This document shows, piece after piece, positions 29,317-35,768 of a DNA stretch of 35,768 nucleotides. The notes under the pieces were generated by a model. It had not been told where the DNA came from. It searched no databases and saw nothing but the letters and a program-made list of their open reading frames with translations. The stretch is taken from the NCBI GenBank assembly GCA_016777265.1, contig JADHRU010000003.1, positions 1-35,768 of the forward strand, written 5' to 3'. Numbering within the stretch: position 1 is the stretch's first letter; the number at the start of each line of letters is the position of its first letter. Position numbers and translations under genes: made by a program. This stretch comes from Synechococcus sp. BS30m-G31 (GTDB lineage Bacteria; Cyanobacteriota; Cyanobacteriia; PCC-6307; Cyanobiaceae).

Positions 29317-29918
29317 TGTTGGTAACGCTCGCCGCAGTCATGGCCTCCCGTCAACTGTCCGAAGGCAGGGATCACCAGCCGTGGCCCCTTCGGATCAAAG
29401 GCAAAACATGGCAATCGCAACCGATCTGAACGACTTCGTACCGACGCCACGGGATGAAGATGGCCACAAACATTGAGCTGATCGGGATGTGGCGGCGTTT
29501 CAGGAATGTGGCTTAGCCAGAGGTCACCAAGGCCCTGGGAGGGTTGTTGAGGCAATCCTTCAAGCCAACTGTCTCGATCGTGATTGCCGCCGATGAACAC
29601 CAACTCGCATCCGCAAAGAGCAGGCAGTGCCCTTAAGGCATCGCGCAACGACGGCGTTAGTCCAAGACGGGCATGGATCAGATCCCCCAAAAGAATCAGC
29701 CGATTGGGTTGCCACCAATGGCACAGATCAAGGAGCGGGTTGAGGGTTCCGGAATCGCCATCACTCGGCATCGGTACACCGTTGGCTTGAAATACCTCGG
29801 CCTTACCAAGGTGCAAATCAGCCACCATCAGCACACGATCTTTCTCACGCCAGAGCGCCTTTTCCGGCAAGAAGTGCAGATATTCGTTTCCCCAACCCCA
29901 AATGTGACTAGCCATCAC
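29241..29918 (-). CDS. pdeM: Ligase-associated DNA damage response endonuclease PdeM-like metallophosphoesterase
   Basis: RVLMVADLHLGKAEVFQANGVPMPSG-like (PSDGDSGTL), ILLGDLIHAR, FIGGNHDR, VCGHLHPVASVR. Confidence 0.85.
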   Translation of the reverse strand: MMASHIWGWGNEYLHFLPEKALWREKDRVLMVADLHLGKAEVFQANGVPMPSDGDSGTLNPLLDLCHWWQPNRLILLGDLIHARLGLTPSLRDALRALPALCGCELVFIGGNHDRDSWLEGLPQQPSQGLGDLWLSHIPETPPHPDQLNVCGHLHPVASVRSRSDRLRLPCFAFDPKGPRLVIPAFGQLTGGHDCGERYQQWLVAEDAIVPWLASFPKKRGRQTA

Positions 29919-30076
29919 TCAAAGAGAAAAAAGAGAGCATTTCTCCGCCGAAGCTCCCGCATTGTGCCGCCTTCAACCACCAAATCCAGCATTGCGTTGT
30001 CGGCTCGTTGGCACGACATGTGGTGGGGACGATGCATCGGTGCCACCCTGAAATCACCCGCACGACACGAGCCCCC

Positions 30077-30157
30077 ATGACCATCGCTCTGCTGATAGCA
30101 CTGGCTGGCTCCTTGGCGGCCATGGCGTTGATTGTGCGTCGTCTTGAGCAGCGTTAA
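30077..30157 (+). CDS. Putative 26-aa single-TM small protein
   Basis: ATG...TAA reads MTIALLIALAGSLAAMALIVRRLEQR*; classic hydrophobic helix then positive tail; not in the ORF track because it is below the 60-aa cutoff. Confidence 0.5.
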   Translation: MTIALLIALAGSLAAMALIVRRLEQR

Positions 30158-30226
30158 ACCACGCCAAAGCATTCGGTCGCATCGCCGTTGTCGTGGCACC
30201 CTGAATCCAGACGAGGGGCCGCATCC

Positions 30227-31300
30227 ATGCGGAGGTTCCGACAAAAATCAGCCGTTGTGGTGGTTGTCCTCCTGCTAGCGGGACTCCCAGCGCAAGCGCG
30301 AAAATTAAAAGTAGGCGTCAGCGGTTCCCCACCGTTTGTGATTCAGGCGAACAACTCCTTTCAAGGCATCAGCCTTGATGTTTGGCGGCAGGTCGCTGAG
30401 GACAACGCGCTGGTGTACGACCTCGTGCCGCAGAGCTCGCCGGAGGCCGGCATCGCGGCGGTCGACCAGGGACAGATCGATGTGTTGGTCGGGCCGATCA
30501 GCATCACCCCCCGCCGATTGGCCATGCCAGGGGTCGATTTCACTCAGCCTTACTACCTCGCCAAGTCCGGAGTCTTGCTCCCCCTCGACTCACCCACAGT
30601 CTTTAGCCGCCTCAAGGTGTTCTTCGGCTGGGCTGTGATCTCCTCGCTCTTGATCCTTGTCAAAGTGTTGCTGGTGGTGGGCAGTTTGATTTGGCTTGCT
30701 GAACGTCGCGACAATAGTGAACAGTTTCCGAAACGTTGGCTGCCAGGAATTGCCAGCGGAATGTGGTTTGCCGTCGTCACCCTCACCACCGTGGGTTATG
30801 GCGACAAAGCCCCGATCAGTCGAACAGGCCGAGGCATTACGGCCACATGGATGGTGATCTCTCTGATTGCCGTGTCGTCGTTAACGGCAAGCCTGGCCTC
30901 AGCATTCACCTTGTTTTTCTCCGGAGCGAGAGAAACAAGGATCGGTTCACCCGCTCAACTGCAACATCGTCGGGTGGCCACCATCGAAGGGACCAGTGGG
31001 GTGGAGTTAGCTGAACGAGGCAGCATGCGGGTTCTCAAAACTGAGAATCTGACTCGCGGCATTGAGTTGGTGTTGTCGGAACAAGCAGAAGCACTGATTT
31101 TTGAGCGGCCGGCCATACGGCATTACATCAAACAAAATCCTCACTTGGCCGTTCAGCTGGCGCCCTTCACGCTTGCGGAGGAGACCTATGGGTTCGTGTT
31201 TAAGACAGGGAATCCCCTAAGAAATCCCCTGAACGTGTCGATCTTGCGACTGCAAAGCTCCGGCAAAATTAAATCCATCGCTGATGGACTACTGAATTAG
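30227..31300 (+). CDS. GluR0-type prokaryotic ionotropic glutamate receptor / K+-selective ligand-gated channel
   Basis: Signal peptide; S1 LKVGVSGSPPFV...ISITPRRLAMPGVDFTQPYYLAKSGVL; pore TLTTVGYGDKAP; M3-like SSLTASLASAFT; S2 VATIEGTSGVELAE...ALIFERPAIRHYI. Start at internal ATG 30227. Confidence 0.9.
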   Translation: MRRFRQKSAVVVVVLLLAGLPAQARKLKVGVSGSPPFVIQANNSFQGISLDVWRQVAEDNALVYDLVPQSSPEAGIAAVDQGQIDVLVGPISITPRRLAMPGVDFTQPYYLAKSGVLLPLDSPTVFSRLKVFFGWAVISSLLILVKVLLVVGSLIWLAERRDNSEQFPKRWLPGIASGMWFAVVTLTTVGYGDKAPISRTGRGITATWMVISLIAVSSLTASLASAFTLFFSGARETRIGSPAQLQHRRVATIEGTSGVELAERGSMRVLKTENLTRGIELVLSEQAEALIFERPAIRHYIKQNPHLAVQLAPFTLAEETYGFVFKTGNPLRNPLNVSILRLQSSGKIKSIADGLLN

Positions 31301-31570
31301 TCAGCTAAGGGGACGGTGACGACGAAGCCCTTCCTCCAACAGGTAAGCCGCGAGATTTCCACAACTGCGGCCTTCATCCAGGGCATGGCGCTTCAAATCG
31401 TCCATCACTCCGCGGGGGAGGGTCACGTTGATGCGCTCAGAGCTGGCGGCATCCGCGACCGCTGCAGTCGGGGGAACAGGGGCAGCCTCCCCGAGCCGTT
31501 GCTGTAACTCAAGAACAAGATCCTGAAGAAGTGACACGATTTCGTAACAATAATTACTCAATATTGACAC
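31301..31570 (-). CDS. Ribbon-helix-helix (CopG-like) domain protein
   Basis: ERINVTLPRGVMDDLKRHALDEGRSCGNLAAYLLEEGLRR. GTG start at 31570 (alternative GTG at 31537); convergent and abutting the GluR0 stop. Confidence 0.75.
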   Translation of the reverse strand: MSILSNYCYEIVSLLQDLVLELQQRLGEAAPVPPTAAVADAASSERINVTLPRGVMDDLKRHALDEGRSCGNLAAYLLEEGLRRHRPLS

Positions 31571-31583
31571 ATTATCGTGACAA
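31531..31583. promoter_or_regulatory. Two related 20-bp dyads at the start of the RHH gene
   Basis: Minus strand TTGTCACGATAATGTGTCAA (31564-31583) and TTGTTACGAAATCGTGTCAC (31531-31550), 15/20 identical, centres 33 bp apart. Confidence 0.5.
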
Positions 31584-31645
31584 ATGGGCGGTGGTGTTTC
31601 TCAGCCACCACTTCGGCGTAATCTTGTACGGATTTTTGAGGTGCC

Positions 31646-32248
31646 ATGCGTCCCCTGCCGCTCAAGCTTGCACCCGGCAGTGACCTGCGCCTCAGCCTGG
31701 AAGATTTGGCTCGTCGCGAGGGGATTCAAGGATTCGTACTCAGCGTTGTGGGCAACCTCACACGCGCAGCCTTCCAGTGCCCAGGCCAATCAGAGCCCAC
31801 CGTCTTGGAAGGGGATCTCGAAGTAATCACCCTGAACGGCACGCTCAACCCCGATTCCGTCCATCTTCACCTCAGCCTTTCCGACGGTGCTTGTCAGGTT
31901 TGGGGAGGCCACCTTGAGCCGGGCACCATTGTGCAAAAAGGGGCCGATCTTCTGATCGGTGTTCTTGAGCAACACAAACCGGCGGCGGTTACGACCGTAA
32001 CGGCACCGCGTTTAGAGATTGCTGTGTTGCCAGGATGTCCATGGTGCAGCAGGGCGCTCCGCCTGCTTCGCACCTTGGATCTGCCGCATACCGTGACCAC
32101 CGTGAACGATGACACCACGTTCACGAGCGTTCAGAGCCGTAGTGGGATGGGAACATTTCCGCAGGTGTTCGTCGACGGCACCGTGATCGGTGGCTACGAC
32201 GACCTCACCACGCTGCACGCTGCTGGTGACCTCGAAGCCCTCCGCTAA
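31646..32248 (+). CDS. PPC (DUF296) domain fused to glutaredoxin
   Basis: N-term FVLSVVGNLTRAAFQ...VHLHLSLSDGACQVWGGHLEPGTIV (PPC); C-term IAVLPGCPWCSRALRLLRTLDL...GMGTFPQVFVDGTVIGGYDDLTTL (dithiol glutaredoxin). Confidence 0.88.
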   Translation: MRPLPLKLAPGSDLRLSLEDLARREGIQGFVLSVVGNLTRAAFQCPGQSEPTVLEGDLEVITLNGTLNPDSVHLHLSLSDGACQVWGGHLEPGTIVQKGADLLIGVLEQHKPAAVTTVTAPRLEIAVLPGCPWCSRALRLLRTLDLPHTVTTVNDDTTFTSVQSRSGMGTFPQVFVDGTVIGGYDDLTTLHAAGDLEALR

Positions 32249-32483
32249 CGACTCTGCCGAACTTCCATCGTTCTGGTCGCTCAAACCTTGGTGGTGTCAG
32301 CCCTGGTCCATTCTGGCGACCGGATTGGTCGGAGTGCTCGGCTCCTGGCTGGTCCTGCAACGGCTTTGGATCAGTGTTCCCATTGCCATAGCCGTCGCCC
32401 TGTGGTGGGGACTTTTTCTGGTGGTTGTGCCAAGCGCCTACAAAGCCAGCCTGGAGCAGGACTTAATGGGCCGCAGACCGTGA
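32190..32483 (+). CDS. Small membrane protein (DUF6737-like), start uncertain
   Basis: FWSLKPWWCQPWSILATGLVGVLGSWLVLQRLWISVPIAIAVALWWGLFLVVVP two TM; the start overlaps the PPC-Grx gene, GTG at 32226 is an alternative. Confidence 0.65.
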   Translation: MATTTSPRCTLLVTSKPSANDSAELPSFWSLKPWWCQPWSILATGLVGVLGSWLVLQRLWISVPIAIAVALWWGLFLVVVPSAYKASLEQDLMGRRP

Positions 32484-32690
32484 TGCTTCGCGGTAACGCT
32501 GCTTCTCCTCATAGAGCTCCCCCTCCAACTGCTCAATCAGACGACTGACCAGATCCTGAAATTCAGGCTGGCATCCACGAAAAGCAGCTTTGTGGCGGAT
32601 CGGTTCATTCCGCATCCGTAGATCGGTCAACATCAACTGCAGAGAATCAATCCTGGCGTTGGAGTTCATCCTGAGAGCTAGCTCGCGCAC
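32463..32690 (-). CDS. Small hypothetical protein
   Basis: MNSNARIDSLQLMLTDLRMRNEPIRHKAAFRGCQPEFQDLVSRLIEQLEGELYEEKQRYREA; 75-aa helical ORF. Confidence 0.6.
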   Translation of the reverse strand: MRELALRMNSNARIDSLQLMLTDLRMRNEPIRHKAAFRGCQPEFQDLVSRLIEQLEGELYEEKQRYREASRSAAH

Positions 32691-32714
32691 AGAGGTTATG
32701 ACGCAACCGTCCGC

Positions 32715-34250
32715 TCAGATTCCCAACTCCTTCAGCAAACGCGTCTGAGCCTGGCCACCCAAGATGGCGTGGGCCGCCATCGCTCCACTTGCCGCAACGG
32801 GTGGAATGCCAATTCCAGGAAATGTGCTGGCCCCACAAAGCCAGAGATTCTCGAGCGGAGTGGTCACCCCAGGGAACAAGCCCTTCGCAGCCGAAAGAGC
32901 AGGTCCATAGCTGCCTTGGCTCACGTTCAAGAAATGGCTATGGGTTAGGGGCGTGCCCTCCATCACCAGATCACATCGGTTACGAATATCTGGGATGCTG
33001 CGCTCTAAAACCCGCCAGAAAACCTCGCAACGCTCCCGCTTGAACGCGTCATAGGCCTGCGTCCCACGCGCGTGCTCGCGCCACAGCGTCCAAGGCTCAC
33101 TCGCTGGGGTATAGCCATGCAAGACATGGCGACCGGCAGGAGCCATCGAGGCGTCCAGGACGGAAGGAACCGACAACACCACCACATTGCGCTCGGCAGC
33201 AATTCCCCGTTCCCAGTCGTTGACCCACACCGTGTGAATGGGCAAGGGATCCAGACCGCTGGCATCAAAGCCCAAATGAAGGTGCAAAAAGCTGTTGCAA
33301 CGTGGGGTCTCTGCCCGTTGACGCTGCCAGGCCTTGGCAGCGTCAACAGGAAGCATCGCCAGGGTGCTCCAAATGTCGGCGTTACTCACAACGCGCTGCG
33401 CAGAAATCGTCTCCCCGTTCTGCAACTCGACGCCTACAACGCGATCACCATCCAGCAGCAGAGATCGCACGGTGACCCCTGTACGCAGGCTGCCGCCATG
33501 GGCCTCAAGTCCCTTGACCAGGGCATCCACCACCGCAGCACTGCCACCAAGGGGATAGTCGAGATGAGCCTCAGGCTGAAACCACTCCCCAAACAATGTG
33601 GCCATCGCAGCAGCGTTGGTATCGCCCATCGGCATCCCGCTGATCAGGAAGCAAAGCAAATCCACCCAATGGCGAAGGAACGGATCCTGGAGATGTCGAT
33701 CGACCAGTGGACCAAATGCGCCGGCGAGGTGACGCATCGCCCGGAGGTGGGGCAGTAAACGTCCCCCACGCTGCAACAGCTGAGCCATGCCATCGACACC
33801 CGGCCGCATGGAGAGGAGCGGCAACGCATCGGCCGCCGCGGCAATCGGACGAAGCACATCCATAAATCGGTGCCACTCCTCCACGGCAGCGGGGCCCCTC
33901 AGCTGACGCACCACCGCCTCAAACCCGTCATCGCCAACGGCAACGCTCAGGTCGCCTTCGGGAAGAAGCACGTCCCAGGTGCGGTAAGGAACAACCTCCA
34001 AGGTCTGACCCAGGGCCCGTAACACTTGAGCCAAAGGGTTATTGCTGGGCCAGCGCCCCAAGCCACTCCACAGGGACGGACCCGATTCGAGGTGATATCC
34101 CTGTCTTTGGAAACCATGGGCCGCTCCGCCAGGCTGGTGATGGGCCTCAAGCACCAGCACATCCCGGCCCGATTTGGCACAGAGCCCCGCGCAGCAGAGC
34201 CCCCCGATACCACTTCCAATTACGAGGACATCAACGCTGTCCTTCACCAA
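32715..34250 (-). CDS. CrtISO/phytoene-desaturase-like FAD-dependent oxidoreductase
   Basis: VLVIGSGIGGLCCAGLCAKSGRDVLVLEAHHQPGGAAHGF; YPLGGSAAVVDALVKGLEAHGG; C-terminal NLWLCGASTFPGIGIPPVAASG. Confidence 0.88.
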   Translation of the reverse strand: MVKDSVDVLVIGSGIGGLCCAGLCAKSGRDVLVLEAHHQPGGAAHGFQRQGYHLESGPSLWSGLGRWPSNNPLAQVLRALGQTLEVVPYRTWDVLLPEGDLSVAVGDDGFEAVVRQLRGPAAVEEWHRFMDVLRPIAAAADALPLLSMRPGVDGMAQLLQRGGRLLPHLRAMRHLAGAFGPLVDRHLQDPFLRHWVDLLCFLISGMPMGDTNAAAMATLFGEWFQPEAHLDYPLGGSAAVVDALVKGLEAHGGSLRTGVTVRSLLLDGDRVVGVELQNGETISAQRVVSNADIWSTLAMLPVDAAKAWQRQRAETPRCNSFLHLHLGFDASGLDPLPIHTVWVNDWERGIAAERNVVVLSVPSVLDASMAPAGRHVLHGYTPASEPWTLWREHARGTQAYDAFKRERCEVFWRVLERSIPDIRNRCDLVMEGTPLTHSHFLNVSQGSYGPALSAAKGLFPGVTTPLENLWLCGASTFPGIGIPPVAASGAMAAHAILGGQAQTRLLKELGI

Positions 34251-34294
34251 TCACTGTGCGGCGGAATCATCATTGTGGTCGCTTCTTGTTGTTG

Positions 34295-34837
34295 ATGCGT
34301 GGGCGATTTCTCCTGCCAGTGCTGTTGCTGGGGCTGGCCTGGGCGCAGGAATTAATCGACCAAGTGCTCTTCGGTGGAACCTGGAATCTGCCGATGGGGC
34401 CGGGTCTGCCGTGGTGGGGAGTCCTAAGCGCCCCGTTTAGCCACGCCGGCTTTGGACATTTGTTGTCCAACAGTGTGATCTTCCTCGTGCTGAGTTGGCT
34501 GGTGCTCACCCGAGGGGTCAGGGATTACGTGTCCATCTGGGTGGCGGTTCTAATCGTCAATGTGCCAATCGCGCTGTTGTGGCCAGCCCGAAGCCATGGG
34601 CTCTCTGGAGTGATTTATGGGCTTCTCGGTTATGTCTTAGCGGTTGGCTGGCTCGAGAAAAAAATTCTGCCGATCGTGTTGAGCCTGGTGGCGTTTTGGT
34701 TGTACGGATCAGCACTCATCGCCCTAATTCCAGGAGTCTCACCAGCGGGAGTGAGCTGGATTGGCCACGCTGGTGGATTCGCCGCTGGACTGCTCGCCGC
34801 ATGGACACAAAACAAGGAACGTTCCAATGCGATTTAA
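34295..34837 (+). CDS. Rhomboid family intramembrane serine protease
   Basis: HAGFGHLLSNSVIF, HGLSGVIYGLLGY (GxSG), SWIGHAGGFAAGLLAA (catalytic His). Start at internal ATG 34295. Confidence 0.88.
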   Translation: MRGRFLLPVLLLGLAWAQELIDQVLFGGTWNLPMGPGLPWWGVLSAPFSHAGFGHLLSNSVIFLVLSWLVLTRGVRDYVSIWVAVLIVNVPIALLWPARSHGLSGVIYGLLGYVLAVGWLEKKILPIVLSLVAFWLYGSALIALIPGVSPAGVSWIGHAGGFAAGLLAAWTQNKERSNAI

Positions 34838-34872
34838 ATGAAATAAACCAACGGAACATCCTGGGTGAACCA

Positions 34873-35646
34873 TCAGAGGTATTGATCCAAGAAAGCCAAC
34901 GGGTTAGCCATCGTCTCGGAATAACCCAAGAGGCTTTTGTCGCAGTGTTGATACAACAAGTCATCATCACTGTCTAACAAATAGGTAGCTCCACGTTGGG
35001 TGATGTAGTCATCACAGGGCACATAGGTGCGCCAGTTTCCAAGCACTTCGTTCATATTTCTCAGTCGCCAAGTCGCCAATTCAAACGGTCTCTGGAAGCC
35101 ATCACCGCCGGCACGTCGGAACATCTTTCCGCGAAATGACGGCAGGGGCGAGGCCTGCACCAGATCGTCATCCGCGAACAGCTGCGGCGCCCGACGGTCG
35201 CCCGTGTAACCACGCAACACCTCCTGCAGTGTTCCTGGAGATCCAACACCAGCACACATCAACAAAAAGCCAGGCCAAGGCCCCCCTGGAATTTTCAATC
35301 CAGCCTCAAGCTCCAATTGCTCATGCAGTGTTGGAACAGGGTCAACTTGCAGTTGCTGGCGGGGAAAACGTGTGAACCCACAAAAGCGATCAGCCCCTGC
35401 GGCATCGCCAATCGCGAACACTTGAACACTGACGCCGTGGTCTCGCAAAGAATCCAAACGGGGAACGAGTGCCTGGGCATATTCCAAGGAATCAAAGTCG
35501 CCAAGCTGTCCCATGACAGCCACAAGACGCCTTGAACCTGTTGCCATACCTGGTAGTGGTGCGAGACGACTCAACAATGCTTCTGGTGCTTTCATAACCT
35601 TCTGGACAACAGCGTTGACAACAAATTTTGTTGTCAACGCCAGCAT
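34873..35646 (-). CDS. AhpC/TSA (peroxiredoxin-like) family protein
   Basis: RLVAVMGQLGDFDSLEYAQALVPRLDSLRDHGVSVQVFAIGD..., thioredoxin-like organisation; translation start uncertain (35646 or 35595). Confidence 0.5.
   Translation of the reverse strand: MLALTTKFVVNAVVQKVMKAPEALLSRLAPLPGMATGSRRLVAVMGQLGDFDSLEYAQALVPRLDSLRDHGVSVQVFAIGDAAGADRFCGFTRFPRQQLQVDPVPTLHEQLELEAGLKIPGGPWPGFLLMCAGVGSPGTLQEVLRGYTGDRRAPQLFADDDLVQASPLPSFRGKMFRRAGGDGFQRPFELATWRLRNMNEVLGNWRTYVPCDDYITQRGATYLLDSDDDLLYQHCDKSLLGYSETMANPLAFLDQYL
35612..35640. promoter_or_regulatory. Perfect 14-bp inverted repeat (1-nt spacer)
   Basis: GCGTTGACAACAAA-T-TTTGTTGTCAACGC read directly. Confidence 0.7.
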
Positions 35647-35768
35647 GCTCTTTTTATGGCATAACCGTTGAGGTGCACGCCATTGGTCAGCCGCTCGAGT
35701 GCCATCGCAGCGAACTAGTCATCGTCAAACTTTTCAACTGATCAATCAATCAGTCCCTTTGCATCTTT

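Noticed and set aside
31301-31570. Toxin-antitoxin module with the RHH protein as antitoxin
   Set aside because: No small toxin ORF adjoins it; neighbours are the channel gene (convergent) and the PPC-Grx gene (divergent).
33072-33758. 228-aa plus-strand ORF antisense to the CrtISO-like gene
   Set aside because: Shadow ORF; no independent evidence.
1-35768. CRISPR array, prophage, transposon or integrative island
   Set aside because: No regularly spaced repeats, integrase, transposase, terminal repeats or tRNA junctions seen; gene density and content look like core chromosome.

Overview
The window looks like core chromosome of a marine picocyanobacterium (Synechococcus-like gene content and order: prk, leuB, lpxD, proB, yqeG, ruvX, cbbA and accD on a dense minus-strand block). 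I see no tRNA, rRNA, CRISPR array, transposase or prophage. Most of the ~35 supportable genes are ordinary housekeeping genes. The observations most worth following are: (1) a class I fructose-bisphosphate aldolase gene with two in-frame TAA codons and a 1-nt frameshift, directly upstream of an intact class II aldolase; (2) an uncharacterised protein that reads as an alpha-acetolactate decarboxylase-like metal-site domain fused to a CARDB-like C-terminus; (3) a PPC/DUF296 domain fused to a CPWC glutaredoxin, probably of the same broad fold as (2); (4) a GluR0-type prokaryotic glutamate-receptor channel; (5) a CSP41 (stem-loop-binding protein) homologue whose own mRNA leader carries a 10-bp stem-loop next to the Shine-Dalgarno; (6) two related 20-bp dyads at the start of an RHH regulator; (7) a perfect 14-bp inverted repeat at the start of a peroxiredoxin-like gene; (8) small single-TM ORFs below the 60-aa ORF cutoff; and (9) a secreted protein made of two internally duplicated modules with no family I recognise. 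All family assignments come from reading motifs by eye; no database search was run.
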